This document shows, in pieces, positions 8,102 through 16,473 of a stretch of 64,000 nt of DNA; the stretch's first letter is position 1, and every line of letters begins with the position of its first letter. Origin of the DNA: Methylobacterium sp. J-030 (GTDB taxonomy: Bacteria > Pseudomonadota > Alphaproteobacteria > Rhizobiales > Beijerinckiaceae); NCBI RefSeq assembly GCF_022829545.1, contig NZ_JAKSYM010000227.1, forward strand, positions 1-64,000. The letters run 5' to 3'. Below the pieces are notes generated by a model that saw only the letters and a program-made list of their open reading frames with translations, was not told where the DNA came from and did not search any database. Both the position numbers and the translations under genes were made by a program.

Positions 8102-8562
8102 CGGATCACCGCCCGGTCCACGCGGGCTGTGAGGGTGCCGACCGACAGGATTGCGCCCCCGGGCGGTCCGATCAGGATGCGGCCGCCGCTGGATCCGCCA
8201 TCCGGCAGGAAGCGGATCTCGGGCGGCAGGCCTGCCTCCGCCCCGGCGGTCTCGACGCGGATCGGGAGCGGCGCGGTCGGGATCGGCGCGGCGCCCGCGC
8301 GGGAACTGAGGAACCGGCCCGATTCGGGCTCGAAGGCGAGGCGCGTCGTCCGCCCGGAGCGGAGGGCCTCCGCGTGCAGGAGGCCGATCGCGGCGGCGAT
8401 CATCCCGGACAGGCGTCCGGCGCGGCGCCCGGCATCGAAGCCGCCGGCGAACTGGGCGGCGAGACCGGCGGCCAGCCCGATGATCGCGAGGGTCACGAGC
8501 ATCTCGACGAGGGTGAAGCCTGCGTCCTCGGCCGCGTTCCTGATCGATCCGTCCGCCGGCAC
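8098..8562 (-). CDS. gspH: Type II secretion pseudopilin GspH-like protein (orphan)
   Basis: About 154 residues. The prepilin signature DAGFTLVEMLVTLAIIGLAA has Gly(-1), Phe(+1) and Glu(+5) as needed for prepilin peptidase and helix packing. The rest fits the GspH/FimT minor-pseudopilin body: LLHAEALRSGRTTRLAFEPE, then IRFLPDGGSSGG and the terminal ILIGPPGGA. GTG 8562 is chosen as the nearest start giving a short leader; the spacing to AGAGGA upstream is long, so this is uncertain. It overlaps the following chimeric gene by four bases. No other gsp genes are present, so this looks like a remnant of a deleted type II secretion operon. Confidence 0.72.
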   Translation of the reverse strand: MPADGSIRNAAEDAGFTLVEMLVTLAIIGLAAGLAAQFAGGFDAGRRAGRLSGMIAAAIGLLHAEALRSGRTTRLAFEPESGRFLSSRAGAAPIPTAPLPIRVETAGAEAGLPPEIRFLPDGGSSGGRILIGPPGGAILSVGTLTARVDRAVIR

Positions 8563-8844
8563 TGTCGCGACGCGTCCTCTCGTCTGTGCCTCTGTCGGCT
8601 CCGCGGACGCGGCCGGGCAGACCGGATCATGGTAAAGATTGGGTTTCCGGCGACGCGATACGGGGCCGGATCCGTCGCAACCGACGCACTTCCGTGCCGC
8701 CGCCCTGATCGGCGGGTCCAGGTTCTGTCCGGCCGGCAGGATCGGCGTGCAGCATCCGCCGCGCAGTGGCTGTGCGTCGCGCTGAGCCGGCCGCGCGCGC
8801 GGCGCACGGAACTTGCACCGCCATCGGCTGACAGGAGCCGCCGC

Positions 8845-10128
8845 ATGGACACGCCCGACCGCAGCCGCTGGGTGCAACTCGCCCTCGGCCTCATCGTCAT
8901 GATGGCGATCTCCAGCCCGCAATACGTCTGGACGCTGTTCGTCAAGCCGTTCCAGGAGGCCACGAACGCCTCGCTGGCCGCCGTGCAGGTCACCTTCACG
9001 GCGGTGATCGTCCTCCAGACCTTCTTCTCGCCGGTGCAGGGCTACCTGATCGACCGCTTCAGCCCCAAACTGATGATCGCGCTCGGCGCGGGCCTCTCCG
9101 GCCTCGGCTGGGTCGCCGCCTCCGCCGTCGACACGCTACTCGGCCTCTACGCCACCTACGGCCTGCTGTGTGGTCTGGGCACCGGCATCGTCTACGTCGG
9201 GATCGTCGGGCTCATGGTCCGCTGGTTCCCGGATCGACGCGGCTTCGCGGCCGGACTCGTCGCGGCCGGCTACGGCATGGGCGCGATGATCACGACGTTC
9301 CCGATCACCGATATGATCGCGGCGTCGGGCTTCCGCCACACGCTGTTCGTGTTCGGCCTCGTCCTCAGCGTGGTCGGCGTCCTGGCGGCGTTGGGCCTGA
9401 GGGCGCCCCGTGCGGGTGAGGTTACCGCAGGCGGCACGCGCGTGGTCGGTGCGGTGACCGACACCGCTCCGGCGGCGATGCTGCGCACGCCGCTGTTCTG
9501 GCTGATGTTCGCCATGATGACGATGATGTCGACCGGCGGGCTGATGGTGGTCGCCAACTTCGCCGCCTTCGCCCGAGAATTCGGCGTCGCGGACGCGGTG
9601 GTGTTCGGCGTGGCCGCGCTGCCCTTCGCGCTCACCTTCGACCGGATCACCAACGGCCTGACCCGCCCGTTCTTCGGCTGGGTCTCCGACCGCATCGGGC
9701 GCGAGCGGACGATGACGATCGCCTTCCTGGGGGAGGCCTGCGCAATCGCCCTGCTGCTGCATTTCCGGGAGAACGCCTACGCCTTCGCCCTGCTGTCGGG
9801 CGTGGTGTTCTTCGCCTGGGGCGAGATCTTCTCGTTATTCCCCTCGCTGCTGACCGATGCGTTCGGCACGCGGCATGCAACGACGAATTACGGGTTCCTC
9901 TACACGGCACAGGGCGTCGGCTCACTGCTCGGCGGCCCGATCGCCGCACTCGTCCATGACGCGGCCGGTGGTTGGGCGCCGGTGTTCGGGATCGCGATCG
10001 GCCTCGATGTCGTAACGGCCACTCTGGCCTGGCTCGTCCTGTTGCCGGCGCGACGGCGCTACCGTGCCGCGCACGATGCGACGCCCGCCGCCCCCGGCGA
10101 TCTACGGCCCATCCCGCAGACTCCCTGA
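8845..10128 (+). CDS. oxlT: Oxalate/formate antiporter-type MFS transporter (OxlT-like)
   Basis: 427 residues with about 12 membrane helices. The start MDTPDRSRWVQLALGL followed by MMAISSPQYVWTLF is characteristic of the oxalate/formate antiporter family (TIGR04259), which exchanges oxalate for formate across the inner membrane. MFS loop motifs are present (DRFSPKLM, WFPDRRGFAAG, GWVSDRIGRERTM). AGGAG lies just before ATG 8845. In OxlT of Oxalobacter an Arg in TM8 and a Lys in TM11 are essential; here an Arg is present in NGLTRPFFGWVSD, but the TM11 segment GFLYTAQGVGS appears to carry Gln where Lys is expected, by unaided alignment. Methylobacterium species use oxalate, so the role is plausible, but no oxalyl-CoA genes are nearby. 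Confidence 0.8.
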   Translation: MDTPDRSRWVQLALGLIVMMAISSPQYVWTLFVKPFQEATNASLAAVQVTFTAVIVLQTFFSPVQGYLIDRFSPKLMIALGAGLSGLGWVAASAVDTLLGLYATYGLLCGLGTGIVYVGIVGLMVRWFPDRRGFAAGLVAAGYGMGAMITTFPITDMIAASGFRHTLFVFGLVLSVVGVLAALGLRAPRAGEVTAGGTRVVGAVTDTAPAAMLRTPLFWLMFAMMTMMSTGGLMVVANFAAFAREFGVADAVVFGVAALPFALTFDRITNGLTRPFFGWVSDRIGRERTMTIAFLGEACAIALLLHFRENAYAFALLSGVVFFAWGEIFSLFPSLLTDAFGTRHATTNYGFLYTAQGVGSLLGGPIAALVHDAAGGWAPVFGIAIGLDVVTATLAWLVLLPARRRYRAAHDATPAAPGDLRPIPQTP

Positions 10129-10172
10129 GGCGGTTTCCACGGACGCGGTCACCGGCCCGGCGGCGGACGCCT

Positions 10173-10201
10173 GCCCCGACGCAAGTCGCCCGCGTCGGGG
10201 C
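10173..10201. terminator. Bidirectional hairpin between convergent transporter genes
   Basis: GCCCCGACGC (10173-10182) pairs perfectly with GCGTCGGGGC (10192-10201) across a nine-base loop, in the short gap between the convergent genes ending at 10128 and 10206. There is no U-tract, but a 10-bp GC stem at a convergent junction is a typical terminator in such genomes. Confidence 0.72.
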
Positions 10202-10205
10202 GGCT

Positions 10206-11540
10206 TCAGCCGGGGTCGAGGGCGCGGTTGGTGTCGTCCTTGAGCAGCGCGGTTGCGATCAGGCTGATCACCGCGCAAGCGGCGATGAAGCCCGCGATGG
10301 CGTAGCCGGAATGCGTGCGCGCCAGCAGCGCGGTGGCGATCAGCGGCGCCGGCCCCCCGGCCAGGATCGAGGCGAGCTGGTAGCCGAGCGAAGCCCCGCT
10401 GTAGCGCAGCCGTCCGGGGAAGCACTCGGCGATCAGCGCGGCCTGCGGGCCGTACATGATGTCGTGCGGCACCAGCGACAGCACGATCGCAAGGACGATC
10501 AGGGCCGGACGCTGGGTGTCGAGCAGCATGAAGTAGACGACGCCGTACACGCCGGTGAGCGCCGCTCCGGCCATGTAGATCCGCCGGCGCCCGAACCGGT
10601 CGGACAGCCAGCCGGCGAGCGGGATCATCACCAGCGAGACCGCCGAGGCGGCCAGGACGGAGCTAATCAGCAGGTCGCGCGACAGCTTCAGCTCGCCCAC
10701 ACCGTAGCCGAACACGAAGGCGGTGAAGATGTAGAACGGGGCCTGCTCGCCCAGGCGGGCCAGCGCGGTGAGAGCGACCTCGCGCGGATGCCTGCGCAGG
10801 ACCTCTTTCACCGGCGCCTTCTCGACCTGTTTCCCCGCCGTCACGGCGCGGAAGGCCGGGGTCTCCTGGATGCCGAGCCGGATCCATAGGCCGAGGCCGA
10901 CGAGCAGGATGCTCAGGACGAACGGGATGCGCCATCCCCACGTGAGGAACTGGTCGCCGGAGAGCGCGCTGAAGGCGAGCACGGCGAGGTTGGCCAGGAA
11001 CAGCCCGGCCGGCACGCCGAGCTGCAGCCACGCGGCGATGAAGCCGCGGTTCCCGTTGCCGCGCGCCCACTCCATCGCCATCAGGACCGAGCCGCCCCAC
11101 TCGCCACCGACCCCGATCCCCTGAACGACCCGCAAGATCGTCAGAATGATCGCCCCCCAGTTGCCGATCGAGGCGTAGCTCGGGACGAAGGCCACGAGGA
11201 AGGTTGCGAGCCCCATCAGCAGGAGCGTCGCGATCAGGGCCGACTTGCGCCCGATGCGGTCGCCGTAGTGGCCGAAGATGGCTGCCCCCACTGGGCGGGC
11301 GACGAAGCCGAGGGCGTAGACGGAGAAGGCCTCCAGGGTTCCGCCGAGGGGATCCGAGCCCGGAAAGTACAGCTTGGCGAAAACGAGGCCGGTGACGGTG
11401 CTGTAGAGGAAGAAGTCGTACCACTCGATCGTCGTGCCGATCGTGCCGGCTATGACCGCGCGGCGGAGCTGCGCGCGGTGCTCGGCCTCGGACAGGACCG
11501 GGATGAGGTGTACGTCCGCGACGCTGCCGGTGGCCGCCAT
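10206..11540 (-). CDS. MFS transporter, metabolite:H+ symporter (MHS) family
   Basis: 444 residues, about 12 membrane helices. The N-terminal signature GTIGTTIEWYDFFLYSTVTG and the loop 2-3 motif GHYGDRIGRKSALI are typical of the MHS group (ShiA, ProP, KgtP, citrate carriers). Further marks are RVVQGIGVGGEWGGSVLMAMEW (read in parts) and the second repeat GWLSDRFGRRRIYM. It would import a small organic acid or osmolyte with protons across the inner membrane; the substrate cannot be told from sequence. ATG 11540 is clear. It is transcribed alone, convergent with the OxlT-like gene. Confidence 0.88.
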   Translation of the reverse strand: MAATGSVADVHLIPVLSEAEHRAQLRRAVIAGTIGTTIEWYDFFLYSTVTGLVFAKLYFPGSDPLGGTLEAFSVYALGFVARPVGAAIFGHYGDRIGRKSALIATLLLMGLATFLVAFVPSYASIGNWGAIILTILRVVQGIGVGGEWGGSVLMAMEWARGNGNRGFIAAWLQLGVPAGLFLANLAVLAFSALSGDQFLTWGWRIPFVLSILLVGLGLWIRLGIQETPAFRAVTAGKQVEKAPVKEVLRRHPREVALTALARLGEQAPFYIFTAFVFGYGVGELKLSRDLLISSVLAASAVSLVMIPLAGWLSDRFGRRRIYMAGAALTGVYGVVYFMLLDTQRPALIVLAIVLSLVPHDIMYGPQAALIAECFPGRLRYSGASLGYQLASILAGGPAPLIATALLARTHSGYAIAGFIAACAVISLIATALLKDDTNRALDPG

Positions 11541-11753
11541 CCCGTACCTCCCACGGCGGGAACATCGCGCTCCCTCGCGCTTCGAACGCGCCGGGGGCCG
11601 GAAAATCCCCGTGCGGGCGCGGGTGCTAGCGTGACAGGCGACATGCGGCCCGGCGGTACCGACCCGCGTGTCGCATTGCCGGCAATCTAAAGTCTCTCGG
11701 AGCGCGCTCCAAGCCTGCGAATGGCAGGTCTCGCCCCCTCCGTTCTCGGCCCG

Positions 11754-12374
11754 TCACCGCAAGGCGATCTCGAAGCCGCGCTTGACGCCCGGGCGAAGCA
11801 TCAGCGCTTCGTACCAGCGCCGGACGTGGGGGTAGTCGCCGAGGTCGATCCGATGGCGTTCGTGCCGCCACGCCCAACCCAAGATCGCGAAATCCGCAAT
11901 CGACAGCGTGCCGGCCACGTACTCGACCGCCGCCAGCCGCCGATCCAGCACGCCGTAGAGCCGCCGCGTCTCGGCCTGATAGCGCTCCAACCCGTAGGCC
12001 CGATCCGCCTCCGCCACGCCGAGGAAGTGGTGGACTTGCCCCGGCATCGGCCCGAAGCCGCCCATCTGCCACATCAGCCATTCCAGCACCGCTATGCGCT
12101 GCCGACGGTCGACGGGCAGAAACAGCCCGGTCTTCTCGCCGAGATAAAGCAGGATCGCACCCGACTCGAACACCGATAGTGGCGCGCCGTCCGGCCCATC
12201 CGGGTCGACGATCGCGGGGATGCGGTTGTTGGGGCTGATCGCCAGAAATGCGGGATCGAACTGCTGGCGGTTGGTGATGTCGACGGTCCGCACTCGATAG
12301 GGCAGACCCATCTCCTCCAACGCAACGCTGATCTTGCGCCCGTTTGGCGTGTCCCACGTGTACAGCTCGATCAT
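11754..12374 (-). CDS. Glutathione S-transferase family protein (Ure2p/YfcG-like)
   Basis: 206 residues. The thioredoxin-fold half (1-80) begins MIELYTWDTPNGRKISVALEE, has Asn/Thr near the N-terminus rather than a catalytic Cys, and keeps the cis-Pro glutathione motif NRIPAIVDPDG and the FESGAILLYLGEK segment. The all-helical half contains MWQMGGFGPMPGQVHHF and the structural motif LSIADFAILGW. This pattern matches the Nu-class disulfide-bond oxidoreductases YfcG/YghU. It probably acts on glutathione-linked disulfides or peroxides in the cytoplasm. It is preceded on the same strand by the TetR gene at 12568, with about 190 bp between. Confidence 0.88.
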   Translation of the reverse strand: MIELYTWDTPNGRKISVALEEMGLPYRVRTVDITNRQQFDPAFLAISPNNRIPAIVDPDGPDGAPLSVFESGAILLYLGEKTGLFLPVDRRQRIAVLEWLMWQMGGFGPMPGQVHHFLGVAEADRAYGLERYQAETRRLYGVLDRRLAAVEYVAGTLSIADFAILGWAWRHERHRIDLGDYPHVRRWYEALMLRPGVKRGFEIALR

Positions 12375-12554
12375 GATGGCTGATCCCTCGCCGTCGACCC
12401 GACGTTTCCGGTCTCCGTCAGTGTGCGTCCTCTGTCCGCGTCGTCCGGCGCCACGGACGTCAACATCAACCCGATTGCCGTCTGAGCCCGTCCCGGCTGC
12501 GGTCCGCTTCTCCGGCGCGGCCTCTCCGAAGCCGCCATTCTGCTTACGGCCACA

Positions 12555-12595
12555 CGCCGCCGGGGCATCACCGCGCCGGTGATGCCCCGGCGGCG
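12555..12595. terminator. Perfect 19-bp hairpin overlapping the TetR stop codon
   Basis: CGCCGCCGGGGCATCACCG (12555-12573) is perfectly complementary to 12577-12595 across a three-base loop. The stop codon (complement of 12568-12570) and the last codons of the TetR gene lie inside the stem. It would terminate or cap the TetR transcript before the downstream GST gene. Confidence 0.7.
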
Positions 12596-13173
12596 CCGTC
12601 GAGGGCCAGCATCGCGCGGTTCACCCGCTCGGCAATCTCGGCGCAGGAGCCAGCCGCACGATCGCTCAAGCGGCCGTCGAGGAACAGGCTCGCGAGGCCA
12701 TGGGTCAACGACCAGCAGCCGAGGATCAGGGCCTCGTGCTGCGCCTCGGGATAGGCGCGGGCGACAGTGCCCGAAAGGACGGCATAGGTTGCATCGCGCG
12801 CGCCACGCAGGTCCGGATCGCTGGAGCGGCACCGGGACCCGAACATCAGCCTGAACAGGGCCGGGTGATCGATGGCGTACGCGACGTAGGCGACGCCGAT
12901 GGCCACGAGCGCTTCTCGCGGGTCACCGGAGGACGAGGCGTCCTTCATCGCGGTGGCGAGCCCCTCGAAACCGTGCCGGGCGACGGCCGCCAGCAGCGCG
13001 GCCTTGTCGGGGAAGTATCGATAGGGCGCCATCGCCGAGACGCCGACGCGGCGCGCCACCCCGCGCAGGGACAGGGCGTCCACCCCCTCGGCGGCGAGCA
13101 GATCCAGGGCCGCATCGATCAGCGCGGGACCGAGGTCGCCGCGCTGGCGCTGGATCGGTTCGGCCTCGTCCAT
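12568..13173 (-). CDS. TetR-family transcriptional regulator
   Basis: 201 residues. The N-terminal helix-turn-helix (LIDAALDLLAAEGVDALSLRGVARRVGVS read in parts, then APYRYFPDKAALLAAVA) is a textbook TetR_N domain at residues 17-63. The C-terminal ligand domain (from about 90: AIGVAYVAYAIDHPALFRLMF) is of the WHG type (TetR_C_33), a group seen next to lipid or xenobiotic genes. ATG 13173 is used; GGGGGAT precedes it. It could control the downstream GST, the upstream small secreted protein, or itself. A 15-bp palindrome at 13573-13587 is a candidate operator. Confidence 0.87.
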   Translation of the reverse strand: MDEAEPIQRQRGDLGPALIDAALDLLAAEGVDALSLRGVARRVGVSAMAPYRYFPDKAALLAAVARHGFEGLATAMKDASSSGDPREALVAIGVAYVAYAIDHPALFRLMFGSRCRSSDPDLRGARDATYAVLSGTVARAYPEAQHEALILGCWSLTHGLASLFLDGRLSDRAAGSCAEIAERVNRAMLALDGAAGASPAR

Positions 13174-13276
13174 CCCATGATCCCCCAGCGGCCGTGCGTC
13201 ATCCGCACGGGACGTCGGGACCTTCTGCCACGGTCGAGGCCGGGCCGCGTGCCGCCGCGCCGCCGGCGGCGGCAAA

Positions 13277-13528
13277 TCACTCGCCGGTGTAACCAAGCGG
13301 ATTGATCGGGCTCGGCAGCCCCGGGCCGCGACGGCCCCAGTTCGCCCGGTCGCCGAACAGTTCGAGATTCTGGACCGGGGCGGTCTGAATGCTTCCGGTG
13401 GTGCGCGGCGCGGCAACCTGCGTGGCGTCGACCGCCGGGTTCGGCCGGCGCGATCCGTGATGCGGTGCGGCGGAGGCGGCGATCGTGCCGACGAGGACAA
13501 GGCCGGCGGCGAGGGCAATCGTGCGCAT
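13277..13528 (-). CDS. Small secreted protein of unknown function
   Basis: 83 residues. A clear Sec signal peptide (MRTIALAAGLVLVGTIAASA, cleavage after ASA-A) is followed by a short Pro/Asn/Gly-rich mature part (HHGSRRPNPAVDATQV, then NLELFGDRANWGRRGPG) with no cysteine and no recognised domain. Such short exported proteins ending in PINPLGYTGE-like motifs look to me like conserved hypotheticals of this order, but no function can be given. It lies upstream of the TetR gene on the same strand with about 100 bp between, and a palindrome lies in its promoter region. Confidence 0.65.
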   Translation of the reverse strand: MRTIALAAGLVLVGTIAASAAPHHGSRRPNPAVDATQVAAPRTTGSIQTAPVQNLELFGDRANWGRRGPGLPSPINPLGYTGE

Positions 13529-13572
13529 GGGAGTCTCCGTTCGTGACGGCCGGCCGCTTGGCCAGGGCCTCC

Positions 13573-13587
13573 GCTTACAATGTAAGC
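13573..13587. promoter_or_regulatory. Perfect palindrome GCTTACAATGTAAGC upstream of small secreted protein gene
   Basis: A 7-1-7 perfect palindrome about 45 bp before the start of the secreted-protein gene, in an AT-richer patch. A related half site (GTGTACGGTGTAA) lies about 25 bp further upstream. Size and symmetry fit a TetR-family operator; the nearest TetR gene is at 12568-13173. Confidence 0.5.
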
Positions 13588-13704
13588 TTGTTTCGGAGAC
13601 TTGTGTACGGTGTAAATCTTCGGATGTGCGGAAGCGCACTGGCGCCCCGAAGCAGAGTCGCGTTGGCCGGCCCACACGGGACACGACAGCACGCCGGGGC
13701 AGAT

Positions 13705-13724
13705 CGGTCGGGTGATCCCGACCG
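13705..13724. other. Perfect 8-bp hairpin of unknown role
   Basis: CGGTCGGG (13705-13712) and CCCGACCG (13717-13724) pair across a TGAT loop in the non-coding stretch 13529-14039. It could be a terminator or part of the adjacent repeat element. Confidence 0.4.
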
Positions 13725-13729
13725 ACCCC

Positions 13730-13845
13730 CTCATCCTGCGGTGACTGCGTCAGCGGGCCTCGACGGAGGGCTCCAGCCGGCCGCGCGATCCCTGGAGGGC
13801 TCCGCCGTCGAGGCCTGTGCCGTGCTCCGGCACCTGGGGATGACG
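13730..13845. repeat. REP-like palindromic repeat, copy 1
   Basis: The order CTCATCCTGCGGTG, GGGCCTCGACGGAGG, CTCCAG, CCTGGAGGGCTCC, GTCGAGGCCTG, CACCTGGGGATGAC is the same as in copy 2 at 50837-50952, with mirrored outer and inner arms. It is a nested palindrome of about 115 bp, non-coding, of the kind scattered between genes in Methylobacterium-like genomes. Confidence 0.7.
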
Positions 13846-13937
13846 GGGTTGGATTGGATGGCCGGCTTGCGGTGTCCCAGTCTCGCGTCGTGTACCGTGG
13901 GCGGGCCAACGCTTCATCCGCTCAAGTCCTCGGCGGA

Positions 13938-13986
13938 CCGCAGGCTTTCGGCGCAAAACCGGCGGCCAGTTTTGCGAAGCCTGCGG
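13938..13986. terminator. Long imperfect hairpin downstream of the SDR gene
   Basis: CCGCAGGCTT (13938-13947) pairs with AAGCCTGCGG (13977-13986), and inside it CGCAAAAC pairs with GTTTTGCG, leaving a GC-rich loop. It lies 54 bp beyond the stop of the minus-strand SDR gene and is a good terminator candidate for the SDR/monooxygenase unit. Confidence 0.6.
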
Positions 13987-14039
13987 AGTGCCGGAGCGGC
14001 TCGGGGGTGCGGGTCGGGACCGATCCGTTCTGGGGGCGG

Positions 14040-14855
14040 TCAGCGGCTGCGACGGGACAAGCGCTGCACGAGCCGCCAGTACGCGACCGGCATCAGGCGC
14101 TCGATGAGGGATACCAGCTTCGCGTCGGATCCGACGAGAACGCGCCGCCGCCGCTGCTCGACGGCCCGCACGATGATCTCGCCGGCCTGCGCCGGCGGCA
14201 TCTTGAGCAGGGCATTGATCGCCCGGCGGCCCCGCTCACCCTCCTCGGTCGAAAGGCTCGCGGGGAGCCGTGCGGAATCGGCGATGGCGGTCGCTACACC
14301 GCCGGGATGGACGACGGTGACGCCGACCGGTCCATCCGCGAGTTCGTGGGCGAGGGCCTGGGAGAAACCGCGCACGGCGAATTTGCTCGCCGCATAGGCC
14401 GTCTGGCTCGGCGGCGCGACGAGGCCGTACATGCTCGACAGGTTGACGATCCGCGCCTCGGGACGGGTCAGCAGCATCGGCAGGAAGGCGCGGGTCATCC
14501 GCACCACCCCCCAGAAATTGATCTCCATCAGCCACTCGAAATCGGCCTCGCTGACCTGCAGGAAGGTGCCCCCGAGGGCCACGCCCGCGTTGTTGACGAG
14601 GAGGTCGAGATCGCCGTGCTGCGCCGTGACGGCCGCGGGGAACGCCGCGACCGCCTCCCGATCCGCCACGTCGAGACGGTGGCGGGACACGCGGATACCC
14701 GGGGGCAGCAAGCGTGCGGTCTCGGCGGTCCCGGCCTCGTTCAGGTCCGCCAGGGCGAGGTGACAGCCGCGGCGGGCGAGCGAGACGGCGAGGGCGCGCC
14801 CGATCCCACTGGCCGCCCCGGTCACGAGGGCCGTGCGCCCCTTCAGATCGAACAT
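14040..14855 (-). CDS. Short-chain dehydrogenase/reductase (SDR)
   Basis: 271 residues, classical SDR with a Rossmann fold. The nucleotide site is TGAASGIG at 12-19, the structural motif NNAG at 88-91, catalytic Ser at 140/141 and YAASK with Tyr154 and Lys158. Asp near 37 in LALADLN suggests preference for NAD(H). It interconverts an alcohol and a ketone in the cytoplasm. It lies 43 bp downstream of the monooxygenase gene and is probably co-transcribed, so a likely role is oxidising a secondary alcohol to the ketone that the monooxygenase then attacks. The C-terminal basic helix (RLVQRLSRRSR) could make it membrane-associated. Confidence 0.88.
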   Translation of the reverse strand: MFDLKGRTALVTGAASGIGRALAVSLARRGCHLALADLNEAGTAETARLLPPGIRVSRHRLDVADREAVAAFPAAVTAQHGDLDLLVNNAGVALGGTFLQVSEADFEWLMEINFWGVVRMTRAFLPMLLTRPEARIVNLSSMYGLVAPPSQTAYAASKFAVRGFSQALAHELADGPVGVTVVHPGGVATAIADSARLPASLSTEEGERGRRAINALLKMPPAQAGEIIVRAVEQRRRRVLVGSDAKLVSLIERLMPVAYWRLVQRLSRRSR

Positions 14856-14898
14856 GGCTCCGTGCTCCCCGGCAGGACGGAAGGCGGGCGAACCGCCC

Positions 14899-16425
14899 TC
14901 ACGCCGCGCGGCGTGTCTCCTCGCGCCGGCCGCCGAACTCCATCGTGCCGTCCGCGAGACGGCCGAAGCGGAGGTTGGCGAGGTCGAGCACGTAGTTCTG
15001 GTGGAGCTTCCAGGGGCGCGCGGTCCCCTGCTTGGGCATGAGATGCCGGGCCCGCTCGATGTAGCCGGAGGTGAACCCGATCATCGGCTCCTCACCGGTT
15101 GCCGCGCCCCGGCGGGGGGCGCACCAGCGCTCGCCCCGGGCCGCCATCCGGTTCAGGAGGCGGCAGACATAGCCCGCCGTCAGCTCGCATTTCAGCGTCC
15201 AGGACGCGTTGGTGTAGCCCAGCGCCAGAGCGAGGTTGGGCACGCCGCTGAACATCATGCCCTTGTAGAAATAGGCCCCCGCCGGATCGAACGTCTTGCC
15301 GTCAATGCTGAGTTGGACCCCGCCCATCATCTTGATCCTCAGCCCGGTGGCGGAGACGACGATGTCGGCGGGCAGGGTCTTGCCCGAGGTCAGCCGCAGC
15401 CCGGTATCGGTGAAGGTCTCGATCGTGTCGGTCTCGACCGAGGCCCGCCCCGCCCGGATCGTCCGGAACAGGTCGCCGTCCGGCACGAGGCAGAGGCGCT
15501 GGTCCCACGGCTTGTAGCGCGGCGTGAAATGCGTCCCGACATCGTAGCCGGCACCGAGCTGGGTCCGGATGCCGCCGAGGATCCGGCGCGTCATGGCCTC
15601 CGGCTTCCGGCGGGCGAATTGATAGAAGAACATCGTCAGGCCGATGTTCTTCCACCGGACCAGCCGGTGGGCGAGCGCGGCCGGGAGCCGGCGCCGCAGC
15701 CAATGGGCGATGCGGTCCTTGGCCGGCAGCGCGACGATGTAGGTCGGCGAGCGCTGGAGCATCGTGACGTGGGCGGCCGCCTTGGCCAGCTCCGGCACCA
15801 GGGTGACCGCGGTGGCGCCGCTCCCGATCACCACGACGCGCTTGCCGGCGTAGTCGAGATCCTCCGGCCAGGCCTGCGGATGGACGATGCGGCCGGAGAA
15901 ATCCGCGGCGCCGGGCCATTCCGGAGCGTGTCCGCCCGTGTAGTCGTAGTAGCCGGCGCAGACGTAGAGGAACTGGCACGTATAGGTCAGGCGCTCGCGC
16001 TCCGGCCCCGCCTCGACCTCCACGGTCCAGCGCGCCTCCGGCGTGCTCCAGGCGGCCGCGACCACCCGCTGCCCGAAGCGCATCCTGCGGTCGATACCGA
16101 ATTCCGCGGCCGTCTCCCTGAGATATGTCAGGATCGCGGACGCGTCGGCGATGGATCTGTCCTCGGTCCAGGGCCGGAAGCTGAATCCGAACGTGTAGAG
16201 GTCCGAATCCGAGCGCAGGCCCGGATAGCGGAACAGGTCCCACGTGCCGCCGAGCGCGTCGCGGGCCTCCAGGATCGCGTAGCTTTTGCCGGGGCAGCGG
16301 GTCTGGAGTGCGTAGCCGGCGCTGATGCCCGAGATCCCGGCACCGATCACGAGGACATCGAGGTGCTCGATTGCGGGCGTCCGCGCTTCCCGCGCCGTGA
16401 CTGTTTGATCGTCCGCCATCCGCAT
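14899..16425 (-). CDS. Flavin-containing (Baeyer-Villiger type) monooxygenase
   Basis: 508 residues. The FAD Rossmann motif is GAGISG at 28-33 with GGTWD at 60-64, the Baeyer-Villiger/FMO fingerprint is FSGRIVHPQAWP at 177-188 (F-x-G-x3-H-x3-W-P), and the NADPH motif is GSGATA at 202-207. Overall it resembles the EtaA/MymA subgroup of flavoprotein ketone monooxygenases, which insert oxygen next to a carbonyl to give an ester or lactone. GGGAG lies eight bases before ATG 16425. It is divergent from the TetR gene at 16642, and a palindromic operator candidate lies between. The substrate is unknown; neighbours suggest an aliphatic or alicyclic ketone. Confidence 0.9.
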   Translation of the reverse strand: MRMADDQTVTAREARTPAIEHLDVLVIGAGISGISAGYALQTRCPGKSYAILEARDALGGTWDLFRYPGLRSDSDLYTFGFSFRPWTEDRSIADASAILTYLRETAAEFGIDRRMRFGQRVVAAAWSTPEARWTVEVEAGPERERLTYTCQFLYVCAGYYDYTGGHAPEWPGAADFSGRIVHPQAWPEDLDYAGKRVVVIGSGATAVTLVPELAKAAAHVTMLQRSPTYIVALPAKDRIAHWLRRRLPAALAHRLVRWKNIGLTMFFYQFARRKPEAMTRRILGGIRTQLGAGYDVGTHFTPRYKPWDQRLCLVPDGDLFRTIRAGRASVETDTIETFTDTGLRLTSGKTLPADIVVSATGLRIKMMGGVQLSIDGKTFDPAGAYFYKGMMFSGVPNLALALGYTNASWTLKCELTAGYVCRLLNRMAARGERWCAPRRGAATGEEPMIGFTSGYIERARHLMPKQGTARPWKLHQNYVLDLANLRFGRLADGTMEFGGRREETRRAA

Positions 16426-16457
16426 CGCCGAAGCTCCCGTGATGTCCGACCCATTTC

Positions 16458-16473
16458 TAAGGTATACACCTTA
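16458..16473. promoter_or_regulatory. Candidate TetR operator TAAGGT-N4-ACCTTA
   Basis: A perfect inverted repeat (TAAGGT 16458-16463, ACCTTA 16468-16473) lies 33 bp before the monooxygenase start. A further ACACCTTAA half site is at 16491-16499. It sits between the divergent monooxygenase and TetR genes, the expected place for an operator that controls both. Confidence 0.6.

Noticed and set aside
6053-8635. Open frame of 860 codons on the plus strand
   Set aside because: It spans several genes in antisense, has low-complexity composition and no known motif; high-GC shadow frame.
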